A DNA stretch of 40,174 nt from Sedimenticola thiotaurini (GCA_011051715.1 DRKP01000188.1:1-40174); one strand, 5' to 3'; positions 8,395 through 17,130 are shown, counted from the stretch's first letter. Notes: generated by a model not told the origin, from the letters alone. Program-made: numbers and translations.

Positions 8395-8889
8395 ATGAAA
8401 TTCCGTTTCGCCCTGATCGGGCTGATCCCGTTTGCCGTGGCGGCATGTTCGTCCGGTGAATCGTCCACTTCCGCCGGCAGCGAAGGCATGCAGAGCATCG
8501 GCAAGACCGAATCGGCGCCGGCCAGGCGCTGGTACGCGTTCCAGCATGTCAGCCAGGGGGCGCGGGTGTTCCAGGAGAACTGTGCCGGCTGCCATGGCAA
8601 ACAGGCGGCCGGCGCGCCCAACTGGAAACAGATGGGCAGTGACGGCAAGTATCCGCCACCACCGCTGAACGGTACCGGCCATGCCTGGCACCACCCCCTC
8701 AACATGCTGTTCCACGTGGTCAAGAACGGCAGTCCGGGGGGGCAGGGAAACATGCCTGCGTGGAAAGACAAGCTGTCTGACGACGAGATCGTCGCCGCCA
8801 TCGCCTGGTTCCAGTCGAAGTGGCCGGATGAGATCTATCGTGCCTGGGCGCAGCGGGACATCGCCTCGCGCAAGAAGAACAGTGGTTGA
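8395..8889 (+). CDS. Monoheme c-type cytochrome lipoprotein
   Basis: A 164-residue lipoprotein. The signal peptide ends at a lipobox VAAC (C18), so the mature protein is lipid-anchored in the periplasm. A single CAGCH heme-attachment site (C63, C66, H67) and a likely axial methionine in GNMPAW (M120) define a class I cytochrome c, probably a small electron carrier. The C-terminal half, with DDEIVAAIAWFQSKW, is the usual last helix of this fold. AGGAG at 8381-8385 precedes the ATG at 8395; the longer upstream frame has no conserved content. Its place between metal-resistance genes suggests a redox role in metal handling, but no direct link is visible. Confidence 0.88.
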   Translation: MKFRFALIGLIPFAVAACSSGESSTSAGSEGMQSIGKTESAPARRWYAFQHVSQGARVFQENCAGCHGKQAAGAPNWKQMGSDGKYPPPPLNGTGHAWHHPLNMLFHVVKNGSPGGQGNMPAWKDKLSDDEIVAAIAWFQSKWPDEIYRAWAQRDIASRKKNSG

Positions 8890-9041
8890 AGCGGCCGCAG
8901 CGGCCGTTCCGGCCAGCAGGACACCTCATCGGTGTCGTGGCAGATGCAGTGAACGCCCTTTGGGCACAATGGCTGGAACATTCCGCCAAAGCGGGAGTTC
9001 CCATGGGACATGAAGAGCAAGCAGCAGGAGAAATAGACGAG

Positions 9042-9437
9042 ATGTATGGATTTTCCACGACGGTAACGGGTGCGTTCGACGAGGTCGAACAGCGGGTGAT
9101 CGAGGCATTGAAGGTGGAGGGCTTCGGCGTTCTCAGTGAGATCGACGTACAGGCAGCGATGCGCAACAAGCTGGACGTGGCAATGCCGCGTTACAAGATT
9201 CTCGGGGCCTGCAATCCGCCGCTGGCCCATCAGGCCCTGCAGGCGGAACCCGATATCGGGTTGCTGCTGCCCTGCAATGTAGTGGTGCGAGAGGACGAAG
9301 CCGGCGCGGTGACCGTCTCCTTCATGGATCCGGAGGCGGTATTGAGCCTGGTCGACCGGGAGGAGATCGCCGAACTGGCCGGGGAGGTGAGGCAGCGGCT
9401 GCAGCGGGTCAGACAGTCCCTGCAGCAGGACGATTGA
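9042..9437 (+). CDS. DUF302 family protein
   Basis: A 131-residue protein matching DUF302 over nearly its whole length: MYGFSTTV at the start, EALKVEGFGVLSEID, the KILGACNPPLAHQAL block and IGLLLPCNVVV. The two conserved cysteines of these blocks (C57 and C78) are present. The family's function is unknown; members often sit near redox and metal genes. The ATG at 9042 begins exactly at the domain and has AGGAG 11 bp upstream. An in-frame ATG at 9003 with GGGAG at 5-bp spacing would add 13 residues and is a real alternative. It is the first gene of the long plus-strand copper run. Confidence 0.85.
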   Translation: MYGFSTTVTGAFDEVEQRVIEALKVEGFGVLSEIDVQAAMRNKLDVAMPRYKILGACNPPLAHQALQAEPDIGLLLPCNVVVREDEAGAVTVSFMDPEAVLSLVDREEIAELAGEVRQRLQRVRQSLQQDD

Positions 9438-9439
9438 GA

Positions 9440-9463
9440 CCCGGGGTGCCCGGCGGCCCCGGG
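9440..9463. other. GC-rich hairpin after the DUF302 gene
   Basis: CCCGGGG (9440-9446) and CCCCGGG (9457-9463) form a perfect 7-bp stem with a 10-nt loop starting 2 bp past the DUF302 stop. No T-tract follows. It may stabilise the 3' end or attenuate before the Met-rich gene. Confidence 0.35.
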
Positions 9464-9539
9464 ACGTCGCCGGTAGTGGAATGGTGACAGAGTACCGGCT
9501 CGACCCCGGTGACAGAACGAATGAAAGGAGAGCAAGACC

Positions 9540-9947
9540 ATGAACATACCGAAACGAACCATCCTCGCACTGGTGATCTCCACCGCTTCCCTGGGTGCGT
9601 TCGCGCAGCAGCATCAGGTGCCTGCGGCGACCGGCACCGCGCCTGCGCCGGCCCAGGGACCGATGATGGGCGGTGGCCGGCCGGGGATGCCGATGATGCA
9701 GGGCGGTCAGGGTGGCATGCCGATGATGGGCGGGCCCCAGCGGGGGATGCCGATGATGCAGCAGGGGCAGGGCATGCCGATGATGCAGGGTGGCCAGGGT
9801 GGCATGCCGATGATGCAGGGCAAGGGCGGCGGGATGCAGATGATGCAGCAGATGCAGGCCCACAGAAAGCTGATGGAACAGCGTCTGGAGAATATCCAGA
9901 AGCTGCTCGAGGAACTGGTGGCGCTGCAGAAGCAGGGCGCCCGCTGA
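9540..9947 (+). CDS. Exported Met/Gly/Gln-rich repeat protein (first copy)
   Basis: A 135-residue exported protein. After a signal peptide (ILALVISTASLGAFA, cleavage before QQHQ) come five copies of GMPMM spaced about 8-13 residues apart between residues 48 and 93, separated by QGGQGG-type linkers. Methionine-rich MxxM and GMPMM arrays bind Cu(I) in periplasmic proteins, so copper buffering is the likely job. The last 35 residues (QAHRKLMEQRLENIQKLLEELVALQK) form a helix with heptad-like leucines that may oligomerise. AGGAG at 9526-9530 sets the start. The adjacent SHOCT gene repeats the arrangement seen at 24645-25800. Confidence 0.8.
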   Translation: MNIPKRTILALVISTASLGAFAQQHQVPAATGTAPAPAQGPMMGGGRPGMPMMQGGQGGMPMMGGPQRGMPMMQQGQGMPMMQGGQGGMPMMQGKGGGMQMMQQMQAHRKLMEQRLENIQKLLEELVALQKQGAR

Positions 9948-9984
9948 CGCGGCGGAACCACGGACCCGGGAGGTGAACGGAACG

Positions 9985-10236
9985 ATGCACACAGGCACAG
10001 GCGGATTCTGGATGCTGCTGGGCGGCCCCTTCATGTGGCTGCTGTGGCTGTTGCTCGGGCTGTTGATCTTCTGGCTTCTGAAGAGCCTGTTTTCGTCCTC
10101 CGGCGGCGACCGCGGACGGAGACGGGACTCCGCGACGCCTCTCGAGATCCTGCAGCGGCGTTTCGCCCGGGGAGAGATCGACGAGCAGGAGTTTCTGCGG
10201 CGCAGGGAACTGCTCGCCAAATCCGATGAACAGTGA
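9985..10236 (+). CDS. Small membrane protein with SHOCT domain (first copy)
   Basis: An 83-residue protein with one transmembrane helix at about 8-34 and a C-terminal SHOCT domain (LEILQRRFARGEIDEQEFLRRRELL). SHOCT is a short domain thought to mediate oligomerisation or binding to other proteins; no catalytic role is expected. The ATG at 9985 is chosen because GGAGGTGA lies at a good distance upstream (from about 9969); a GTG at 9973 lies inside that ribosome site. It sits 37 bp downstream of the Met-rich gene and 12 bp upstream of the HMA-like gene, clearly in one operon. Confidence 0.82.
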   Translation: MHTGTGGFWMLLGGPFMWLLWLLLGLLIFWLLKSLFSSSGGDRGRRRDSATPLEILQRRFARGEIDEQEFLRRRELLAKSDEQ

Positions 10237-10248
10237 CAGGAGGCAGTC

Positions 10249-10623
10249 ATGAGTCGAACCGATTTCATGAAGATCAAGGGTGTATGGGACGTAAAGCGGC
10301 GGATTCCGATACCGGCATTGCGCCATCAGGCGGACGCGGAGGTGGTGGTCTCGGCCCTGGAGGGGCTGCCGGGGGTGCACGAGGTGATCGCCGATACCGA
10401 CCGTCGGCGGGTAGAGGTGCTCTACGACGTCACCGGCAGTGACTACGACACGTTGCGGGAGGTGTTGGCCGGTATCGGTTTCCCGGTGGCCAACGGCTGG
10501 TGGGAACGGCTGAAGGGCAACTGGTACCAGTATCTCGACAGTAACGGCCGCGACAACGCCCACGCACCGGAGCCGCCCTGCTGCAGCAATCCCAAGTGCA
10601 TCGTCAACCAGAACAAGAGGTAG
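10249..10623 (+). CDS. HMA-fold protein lacking CxxC, with a C-terminal Cys cluster
   Basis: A 124-residue cytoplasmic protein. Residues about 14-82 have the alternation of a heavy-metal-associated domain (KRRIPIPAL, VVVSALEGLPGVHEVIAD, RRRVEVLYD, LREVLAGIGFPV). The loop that normally carries CxxC reads ALRHQADA, so that metal site is absent. A Trp/Tyr-rich linker (GWWERLKGNWYQYLD) leads to a tail with three cysteines, CCSNPKC (111, 112, 117). The tail may replace the missing site or dock to a thiol partner. AGGAGG lies upstream. The next gene begins 6 bp past the stop. The HMA-like fold is inferred from pattern alone. Confidence 0.75.
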   Translation: MSRTDFMKIKGVWDVKRRIPIPALRHQADAEVVVSALEGLPGVHEVIADTDRRRVEVLYDVTGSDYDTLREVLAGIGFPVANGWWERLKGNWYQYLDSNGRDNAHAPEPPCCSNPKCIVNQNKR

Positions 10624-10629
10624 TCATCC

Positions 10630-11463
10630 ATGCGCTTCCGAATCGAGATGAAACGGCCGTTCCGTCTGTTGCGGCAGACCCTGCCGGCCCTGCTCCTGCT
10701 GGCCATGGCGCCCTGGCCGGCCATGGCGGAGACGGACAGCGAGGCGATCGCCCGGGAGGTACGCCAGGAGATGCAGCGCCTGATCGAACAGGAGGGCATC
10801 CTGGATGCGGCGATTGAGCGGGGCATCGAGAGGTTCATCCGCAAACAGCGGGCACTGGCCGAGGCGCGCAAGGGCAAGGGCCACGCGCGCAACATGCGGC
10901 CGGTATCGCCGGCGCGCGACCACATCAATGGCAATCCGGATGCACCCATCACCCTGGTCGAGTATTCCGATTTCGAATGCCCCTTCTGCAAGCGCTTTCA
11001 TCCGACGGTGAAGAAGGTGATCGAAAACAACGACGGCCGGGTCAACTGGGTCTACCGTCATTTTCCGCTGGCGTTCCACAACCCGGGGGCCCAGAAGCAG
11101 GCCGAGGCGAGCGAGTGTGCCGCCGAACTGGGCGGTAACGACGCCTTCTGGCGCTACTCCGATCTGATCTTTTCCCGTACCCGTTCCAACGGCAACGGTT
11201 TCCCGATCGACGGTCTGGTGCCCCTCGCCGGCGAGATCGGCCTGGATCGGGATGCATTCAGGAGCTGCCTCGACAGCGGCCGCATGACCGCCCGGGTCAA
11301 GGCCGACTATGAAGACGGAGTGAAGGCGGGGATCACCGGCACGCCCGGCGTGATCCTGCTCAACCACGAGACCGGTGCGGTACTGCCACTGGCAGGGGCG
11401 GTGCCGGCACAGCGGCTGCAGGCGGCGATCGACCGCGTGGCCGCCAGTCCGGCAGGGGAGTGA
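10630..11463 (+). CDS. DsbA/BdbD-like periplasmic thiol:disulfide oxidoreductase
   Basis: A 277-residue exported protein. A signal peptide ends near WPAMA, followed by a charged helix (about 37-90, QEMQRLIEQEGILDAAIERG), then a DsbA/thioredoxin-like domain. The active site is CPFC (117-120) in EYSDFECPFCKRFHP, and the cis-proline loop is TGTPG (P239). These are the DSBA_2/thioredoxin_4 hallmarks. It would oxidise or isomerise periplasmic cysteines and could be kept reduced by CcdA two genes downstream. The ATG at 10630 fits the signal peptide; a second ATG at 10648 is also possible. It is followed after 4 bp by the CcmG-like gene. Confidence 0.9.
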   Translation: MRFRIEMKRPFRLLRQTLPALLLLAMAPWPAMAETDSEAIAREVRQEMQRLIEQEGILDAAIERGIERFIRKQRALAEARKGKGHARNMRPVSPARDHINGNPDAPITLVEYSDFECPFCKRFHPTVKKVIENNDGRVNWVYRHFPLAFHNPGAQKQAEASECAAELGGNDAFWRYSDLIFSRTRSNGNGFPIDGLVPLAGEIGLDRDAFRSCLDSGRMTARVKADYEDGVKAGITGTPGVILLNHETGAVLPLAGAVPAQRLQAAIDRVAASPAGE

Positions 11464-11467
11464 GACC

Positions 11468-12070
11468 ATGGACAGCCTGGCGCAGAACGGATCCCGGAGC
11501 GGGCGTCGCTGGAAACCGGCCACCCTGATCCCACTCGGCATCTTTCTGGTGATGGTGGTGTTCCTCGGCATCGGCCTGACCATGGATCCGAAGCTGGTAC
11601 CGTCGCCGCTGATCGGGAAATCGGTCCCCGAGTTCTCCCTGCCACCGGTGAAGGGCCGGACCTTGGGGTTGAAGACGGAGGACCTCAAGGGGCAGGTGTC
11701 GATGGTGAACGTGTTCGCCTCCTGGTGTGTCGCCTGCCGCCAGGAGCACCCGTTGCTGCTCGCCCTCAGCCGCCAGGATGTGGTTCCGATCCACGGTCTG
11801 AACTACAAGGATCAGCCGGACGACGCAGCCGCCTGGCTGGATGAGCTGGGCGACCCCTACACCCGCACCGGGGCCGACCGGGACGGAATGGTCGGCATCG
11901 ACTGGGGTGTCTACGGCGTGCCGGAGACCTTCATCATCGACAAGCAGGGGACCATCGCCTACAAGCACATCGGCCCGATCCGGCCGAAGGACTGGGAAGA
12001 GACCCTCCTGCCATTGATCAACCGGTTGCAGAAGCAGCAACCATCACCGTTTCCAGAGGCTGGCGAATGA
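11468..12070 (+). CDS. CcmG/DsbE-like membrane-anchored thioredoxin
   Basis: A 200-residue protein with an N-terminal membrane anchor (about 19-37) and a periplasmic thioredoxin domain. The active site is WCVAC (C87, C90), with the family's FASWC and EHPLL context, and a cis-proline in YGVPETFIID. It matches the CcmG/DsbE family, which reduces apocytochrome c thiols and receives electrons from CcdA or DsbD. No ccm heme-ligation genes are nearby, and its partner here is clearly CcdA, whose gene overlaps by 4 bp (ATGA). In this setting it probably reduces cysteines of the neighbouring metal proteins; that is inference. GGGGAG lies before the ATG. Confidence 0.9.
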   Translation: MDSLAQNGSRSGRRWKPATLIPLGIFLVMVVFLGIGLTMDPKLVPSPLIGKSVPEFSLPPVKGRTLGLKTEDLKGQVSMVNVFASWCVACRQEHPLLLALSRQDVVPIHGLNYKDQPDDAAAWLDELGDPYTRTGADRDGMVGIDWGVYGVPETFIIDKQGTIAYKHIGPIRPKDWEETLLPLINRLQKQQPSPFPEAGE

Positions 12071-12807
12071 CGGATCTCCCTACCGTAACGCTACTGGCGG
12101 CGTTTCTGGCCGGTATCGTCTCCTTCCTGTCACCCTGCGTGCTGCCGCTGGTACCGGGCTACGTCTCCTTCATCGTGGGACGGACCCCGGAACAGCTGCA
12201 GGCCGGCCGTGACAGCCGGGAGTTGATGTCGGCCTTCGTCGTCAGCCTCTTTTTTATCCTTGGCTTCAGCGCGGTGTTCATCGCGCTGGGGGCCAGCGCA
12301 TCGGCCATCGGCCGTCTGTTCGCCGCCTACCGCTATGAGGCGAACATCGTCGGCGGGGTGATCATCATCCTGTTCGGGCTCTACATGACCGGGCTGTTCA
12401 AGTCACGCCTGTTGTCGCGCGATACCCGCTTCCAGGCCCGGGTCCAGGGCGGCACGCCTCTGTCGGCCTTCGTCATGGGCCTGGCCTTCGCCTTCGGCTG
12501 GACCCCCTGTATCGGTCCCATCCTGGGTGCCATCCTGGCGATGACCGCGGTCTCGACCGGGGTCGACAGCGGGATGATGTTTCTCGCCGTCTATTCCCTC
12601 GGTCTGGGGGTTCCGTTCATGCTGACCGCCCTGTTCACCAGCCGCCTGGTGACCCATGTGGCTCTCCTGCGCCGCATCGGTCGCCCGTTGCACGTGGGGG
12701 CGGGGATCCTGCTGATCATCATGGGTATCGCCATGATCACCGGCTATCTCTCCATGTTCGGCATCTGGCTGCTCAATACCTTCCCTTTCCTGCTCAATAT
12801 CGGATAA
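12067..12807 (+). CDS. ccdA: CcdA-type thiol electron transporter
   Basis: A 246-residue inner-membrane protein with six hydrophobic segments. It carries electrons from cytoplasmic thioredoxin to periplasmic thiol proteins. Two conserved cysteine-proline sites are present: FLSPCVLPLVPGY in helix 1 and GWTPCIGPILG in helix 4. These are the redox pair of the CcdA family, which corresponds to the transmembrane part of DsbD. Translation is coupled to the CcmG-like gene through the ATGA overlap, and copA begins 12 bp after the stop. Family identity is firm; its use for copper rather than cytochrome maturation is inferred from position. Confidence 0.93.
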   Translation: MTDLPTVTLLAAFLAGIVSFLSPCVLPLVPGYVSFIVGRTPEQLQAGRDSRELMSAFVVSLFFILGFSAVFIALGASASAIGRLFAAYRYEANIVGGVIIILFGLYMTGLFKSRLLSRDTRFQARVQGGTPLSAFVMGLAFAFGWTPCIGPILGAILAMTAVSTGVDSGMMFLAVYSLGLGVPFMLTALFTSRLVTHVALLRRIGRPLHVGAGILLIIMGIAMITGYLSMFGIWLLNTFPFLLNIG

Positions 12808-12819
12808 TCCGGATTTCCC

Positions 12820-15801
12820 ATGACTTCCACCATCGCGACCGAACCCTTGAATACCGAGTACGCCGATACCCCCTACACCCTGTGGGTGGACGACATGAGC
12901 TGCCAGCACTGCGTGCGCGCGGTGGAACAGGCGGCCCTGGGCGTGGACGGGGTCAGCGCCGCGCGCGTCGACCTGGAGGGGGGGACGGTCGAGGTGACCG
13001 GCGGCCGTCCCCACCAGGTGATCGCCGCCATCGCCGAGGCCGGCTACGCGGCGCGGCCGCAACCGAAGATCCCCGACAGCTGCCCGGTTCCGGAACAGCC
13101 GGCGGTGGCGGCGGTACCGGCCGGGCAGGGTGCCGGAGGGTACGTGCTGGATATCCAGGACATGACCTGTTCCAGCTGCGTGGCCACGGTGGAGAAGGCG
13201 ATCCGGTCGGTGGCAGGGGTCACCGGAGTGAGTGTCGATCTGGTTGAGAAGAGTGCCCATGTAGAGGGCGGAGACCCCGCGGCGGTGGTGGATGCGGTGG
13301 TCGACCAGGGCTACGCCGCATCGTTGCGCAGGGCGCCGGCCAAAGGCAGCGGGTTCTACGAGATCGCGGTCGAGGACATGACCTGCTCCAGCTGCGTGGC
13401 GGCGGTGGAGAAGGCGGTACGGGCGGTGCCAGGCGTAGTGGAGGTGTCGGTCAACCTGGTGGAGAAACGTGCCCAGGTGCGCGGCGGTGATCCCCGGGCG
13501 GTGATCGATGCCATCGTCGACCAGGGCTACGGCGCCAGTCTGATCGAGACCGCCTCCAGCGACAGCTTCCGGCTGTTGTTCAGCGGTGCCGGCAGTGAAC
13601 AGGAGCGGGAGCGGCTGCCGGCCCTGCTGGAGGCCGGCCCGGGTCCGGTGGAGTACCGGATCGACTGGCCACGGGTCGAGATCACCACCGCCGAACACCC
13701 GGCCGACCTGCTGCTGCGGCTGAAGCAGGCGGGGCTTTCCGCCGTGGTGGAGGAGGCCTTTGCCGATCCCTATGCCGAGCAGGCCGAGAACGCCCGCCGC
13801 GAGATCGCCCGCTCCTGGCGCCGGGCCCTGTTTGCCGGCCTGGTGGGCGCCGTCCTGATCGGTGCCGAGTTCGCCGGCCTGACCCCCAGTCTGAAGGAGC
13901 CGGAGACCTGGTTCGGTCTCTCCGGCCAGGCGTTCTGGGGCATCGTCGCCCTGATCTGCCTGTTCACCATGTGGTACAGCGGTCGCAACTACTACGTCAC
14001 GGCGGTGAAGCAGGCGCGCCATCTCTCCGCCAACATGGACACCCTGGTGGCACTGGGCACCTCGGCGGCCTGGATCTCCTCGGTGATCCTGATCGTGGAT
14101 CCGGACTTCATCCCCGGTGGCGGTCGCAATCTCTACTTCGATGCGGCGGTGCTGATCCTCTCGTTCCTGCAGCTGGGCCACGCCCTCGAGACCCGCGCCA
14201 AGCGCACCACCAGCGAGGCGATCGGATCCCTGATCCAGCTGGCGCCGAAGACGGCCCGGGTGGTGCGGGGAGAGCAGGAGGTGGAGATCCCGGTCTCCCT
14301 GCTGCGTCTGGGCGACCGGATCCGGGTGCGGCCGGGCGAGACCGTGCCCATCGATGGCGAGGTGGTGGAGGGACAGTCCTCGGTCGACGAGTCCATGCTC
14401 TCCGGTGAACCGCTGCCGGTGGAGAAGGTGGCCGGCGACCCGGTGACCGGCGGTACCCGCAACCACTCCGGTTCGTTCGTGTTCGAGGTGACCCGGCGCG
14501 GCGATGACACCACCCTGGCCCACATCATCGCCATGGTGAAGAAGGCACAGCTGAGCAAGCCCCCGATCGCGCGCCTGGTGGACCGGGTGGCGGCCGTGTT
14601 CGTGCCCATCGTGGTGCTGATCGCCATCGTCTCCTTCTTCATCTGGTACCAGGTGGGACCGGAGCCGACCCTCGCCTACGCCCTCACCGCCGGAATCGCG
14701 GTGCTGGTGATCGCCTGTCCCTGCGCCCTGGGGCTGGCGACCCCGATCGCGGTGATGATGGGAACCGGCCGGGCAGCCCAGTTGAACATCCTGATCCGCA
14801 ACAGCGATGCCCTGCAGAGTGCCAGCTCGCTCACCCACCTGGTGGTGGACAAGACCGGCACCCTCACCGAGGGACGGCCGACGGTCACCGGGCTGCTGCC
14901 GGCCGATGGCGTCGGGGAGGAGGAGCTGTTGCGCATCGCCGCCGCCCTGGAGGCCAGTTCGGAACACCCGCTGGCGGAGGCGATCCTGCGGGCGGCGGCC
15001 GACCGTGGGGTGGACTACCCCAAGGTGGCCGACTTCCTCGCCACCGCAGGGCGTGGCATCAGTGGCCGGATCGACGGCCGCGACTACTACCTCGGCAACC
15101 ATCATTTCATCAGCGGCCAGGGGCTCACCATTCCGGATGACCTGGAACAGGCGGCGGCGGAACAGTCGTCACGCGGCGGCACCCCCATCTGGCTCGCCAG
15201 CGGGACGGGAGTGATGGGGCTGCTGATCCTGACCGATCCGGTGCGCAAGGATTCGGCCCGGGCGATCGAGGCGCTGCACGATCGCGGCATCCGGGTGGTG
15301 ATGTGTACCGGCGACAACCGCGTCACCGCCGAGGCGGTGGCGTCCCAGCTGGGCATCGACGAAGTGCACAGCGAGGTGATGCCGGAGGACAAGCTGAAGG
15401 TGATCGAGACGCTGCAGCAGCAGGGCTGCAAGGTGGGCATGGTCGGTGACGGGGTCAACGACGCCCCCGCCCTGGCTCAGGCAGACACCGGCTTCGCCAT
15501 CGGCAGTGGCACCGATGTGGCCATCGACAACGCCGACATCACCCTGGCCGGCGACTCCCTGACCAATGTCAGCACCGCCATTGCCATCTCCTCCGCCACC
15601 CTGCGCAACATCAAGCAGAACCTGTTCGGCGCCTTTATCTACAATGTCACCGGCATTCCCCTGGCGGCCGGACTGTTCTATCCCATCACCGGCTGGCTGC
15701 TGGATCCCATGTTCGCCAGCGCCGCCATGGCCCTGTCGTCGGTGACCGTGGTCACCAACGCCAACCGGCTCCGATTCTTCAAACCCCCGACCCAGGAGTA
15801 A
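12820..15801 (+). CDS. copA: Cu(I)-exporting P1B-type ATPase with three HMA domains
   Basis: A 993-residue copper pump, longer than usual because it has three N-terminal metal-binding domains: DDMSCQHC (C28, C31), QDMTCSSC (C117, C120) and EDMTCSSC (C189, C192). Domains 2 and 3 are close copies of each other, suggesting a recent internal duplication. The core has CPC in helix 6 (633-635), DKTGT (D677), the A-domain loop SGEPLPVEK and [14 protein letters not shown]. Helix 7 carries YN and helix 8 MALSS, the Cu(I)-type signature. The pump moves cytoplasmic Cu(I) to the periplasm. CopZ follows after 5 bp; CcdA precedes by 12 bp. No Shine-Dalgarno is evident, so translation may be coupled. Confidence 0.96.
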   Translation: MTSTIATEPLNTEYADTPYTLWVDDMSCQHCVRAVEQAALGVDGVSAARVDLEGGTVEVTGGRPHQVIAAIAEAGYAARPQPKIPDSCPVPEQPAVAAVPAGQGAGGYVLDIQDMTCSSCVATVEKAIRSVAGVTGVSVDLVEKSAHVEGGDPAAVVDAVVDQGYAASLRRAPAKGSGFYEIAVEDMTCSSCVAAVEKAVRAVPGVVEVSVNLVEKRAQVRGGDPRAVIDAIVDQGYGASLIETASSDSFRLLFSGAGSEQERERLPALLEAGPGPVEYRIDWPRVEITTAEHPADLLLRLKQAGLSAVVEEAFADPYAEQAENARREIARSWRRALFAGLVGAVLIGAEFAGLTPSLKEPETWFGLSGQAFWGIVALICLFTMWYSGRNYYVTAVKQARHLSANMDTLVALGTSAAWISSVILIVDPDFIPGGGRNLYFDAAVLILSFLQLGHALETRAKRTTSEAIGSLIQLAPKTARVVRGEQEVEIPVSLLRLGDRIRVRPGETVPIDGEVVEGQSSVDESMLSGEPLPVEKVAGDPVTGGTRNHSGSFVFEVTRRGDDTTLAHIIAMVKKAQLSKPPIARLVDRVAAVFVPIVVLIAIVSFFIWYQVGPEPTLAYALTAGIAVLVIACPCALGLATPIAVMMGTGRAAQLNILIRNSDALQSASSLTHLVVDKTGTLTEGRPTVTGLLPADGVGEEELLRIAAALEASSEHPLAEAILRAAADRGVDYPKVADFLATAGRGISGRIDGRDYYLGNHHFISGQGLTIPDDLEQAAAEQSSRGGTPIWLASGTGVMGLLILTDPVRKDSARAIEALHDRGIRVVMCTGDNRVTAEAVASQLGIDEVHSEVMPEDKLKVIETLQQQGCKVGMVGDGVNDAPALAQADTGFAIGSGTDVAIDNADITLAGDSLTNVSTAIAISSATLRNIKQNLFGAFIYNVTGIPLAAGLFYPITGWLLDPMFASAAMALSSVTVVTNANRLRFFKPPTQE

Positions 15802-15806
15802 CCATC

Positions 15807-16016
15807 ATGGCCAGTACCATCCAACTCGACATCAGCGGCATGACCTGCAACCACTGCGTCGCACGCACCCAGAAGGCCCTGGAGGGGGTCTCCGGGGTGG
15901 AGTCGGTCCAGGTCTCCCTGGAACCGGGCGGCGCCGTGGTCCAGGGAAGCGCCGATGCCGATGCCCTGATCGCCGCAGTCAGGGAAGCGGGTTACGAGGC
16001 GACGCTGAAGGCCTGA
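15807..16016 (+). CDS. copZ: CopZ-like copper chaperone
   Basis: A 69-residue single HMA domain: IQLDISGMTCNHCVARTQKAL with the Cu(I) site C14/C17, then VSLEPGGAVVQGSADADALIAAVREAGY. It is the cytoplasmic shuttle that hands Cu(I) to the HMA domains or entry site of CopA. AGGAG lies just before the ATG and the gene starts 5 bp after copA, so the two are co-transcribed. Length and motif order are typical. It ends the copper operon; the following 145 bp carry a REP-like repeat pair and no gene. Confidence 0.93.
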   Translation: MASTIQLDISGMTCNHCVARTQKALEGVSGVESVQVSLEPGGAVVQGSADADALIAAVREAGYEATLKA

Positions 16017-16052
16017 TACCCGCGGGAGCGGCGCATGAATCCATCGTGGTGT

Positions 16053-16120
16053 CCGCGGCGGGGGCGCAGTTCCCACGGATGCGCCATTCCATTCCGTAGG
16101 AGCCGCGCCCCCGCGGCGAA
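16053..16120. repeat. REP-like inverted pair (two-unit form)
   Basis: The segment 16053-16078 (CCGCGGCGGGGGCGC then AGTTCCCACGG) and the segment 16094-16120 (CCGTAGGAGCCGCGCCCCCG, continuing CGGCGAA) are imperfect reverse complements. They lie in the convergent gap between copZ and the M48 gene. The same unit type recurs at 25361-25499 and 28655-28791. Confidence 0.7.
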
Positions 16121-16161
16121 TGAACCGGTCCCGGCCGATCTGCAGCGGGAAGATCCCAGCC

Positions 16162-17130
16162 TCAGTGCCACAGCCGGCTGACGTGATGCAGGCGCGGCTG
16201 GCGCTCCACCGCCGGGTCGAACGGTGGTCGGTGGGGGATCGAGAGCGCCGGCTCCCGGAACACGGGAGGCCCTTCCCCCGGCTGCCTCTTCAACTCCATC
16301 AGGCGGCGGATCCGCTCCGCCGTCGGCGGATGAGTGCGCAGCATGGAGGGTTCCGGGATGCGCTGTCCCGGCAGCAGGATGCGGCCAAGCAGGGACTGCT
16401 GTTTCTGTTCGATCTTCTGCAGGGCGCTGGCCAGACCCTCCGGGTCCCCGGTGAGACGGGCGGCGTTCAGGTCGGCATCGTATTCCCGGGTGCGTGACAG
16501 GCCCAGTTGGGCCAGTGCGCTGAGATTGGGGGCGAAGATCAGCAGCAGGATCGGCAGCCAGGCGATTCCCTTGCCGGCCATCATGATCAGCGGCAGATTG
16601 ACGAACAGCAGGAACTGGCCGAACAGGGAGAGCATCGCGGTCATCCGGCTGAACAGGTCGGCCAGTCCCATCACCCACATGTCGCCGTTGGCGATGTGGC
16701 TGATCTCGTGGGCCAGTACACCGATGATCTCGCGTTCGTTGAGGCTGTTGACCAGGCCGTCGGTGACGGCCACCGCTGCCTGTCCGCCACGGCCCAGGGA
16801 GAAGGCGTTCACCATGCTGCTGGGGATATAGTAGAGCCGTGGCGGGTTTGGCAGCTCTGCCCGGCGGCTCAACTCCTCCAGTGCCGCGTGCAGCAACGGC
16901 GCCTGCTCCCGGGTCAGCGGTCTGGCGTGGTAGAGGCCCAGGATCAGGCCGGGTGACGCCATCGGGTTGATCAGGATCAGGACGCCGCACACCGCCAGCA
17001 GCCAGAAAGCACCCTCCCGGCCCCAGAACAGGCTGCCGAGCAGGGCCAGCAGTCCTCCCATCGCCAGTAGCAGCAGCAGTGACTGCAGCCGGTTGGCCAG
17101 GGCGTGTCGTTGCCAGACGATGGCGTTCAT
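16162..17130 (-). CDS. M48-family membrane zinc metalloprotease, HtpX-like
   Basis: A 322-residue inner-membrane protease. Two N-terminal helices (about 16-34 and 40-60) anchor it. The catalytic motif is HEISH (H141, E142, H145) in NEREIIGVLAHEISHIANGD, and a downstream REYDAD supplies the third zinc ligand. A second hydrophobic pair follows the active site, as in HtpX. The family degrades damaged or misfolded membrane proteins. GGAG lies before the ATG at 17130; an upstream ATG at 17199 would add unconserved residues. The C-terminal tail past the conserved HPPTAERIRRL block is unusual in being Pro/Arg/His-rich. It is transcribed away from the neighbour at 17240. Confidence 0.88.
   Translation of the reverse strand: MNAIVWQRHALANRLQSLLLLLAMGGLLALLGSLFWGREGAFWLLAVCGVLILINPMASPGLILGLYHARPLTREQAPLLHAALEELSRRAELPNPPRLYYIPSSMVNAFSLGRGGQAAVAVTDGLVNSLNEREIIGVLAHEISHIANGDMWVMGLADLFSRMTAMLSLFGQFLLFVNLPLIMMAGKGIAWLPILLLIFAPNLSALAQLGLSRTREYDADLNAARLTGDPEGLASALQKIEQKQQSLLGRILLPGQRIPEPSMLRTHPPTAERIRRLMELKRQPGEGPPVFREPALSIPHRPPFDPAVERQPRLHHVSRLWH

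Noticed and set aside
9661-9860. CRISPR-like or tandem DNA repeat
   Set aside because: The repeats are codon-level repeats inside the Met-rich gene, not a spacer-repeat array.
12403-15105. Long minus-strand frame opposite copA
   Set aside because: Composition is typical of the reverse strand of a GC-rich gene and copA is certain on the other strand.
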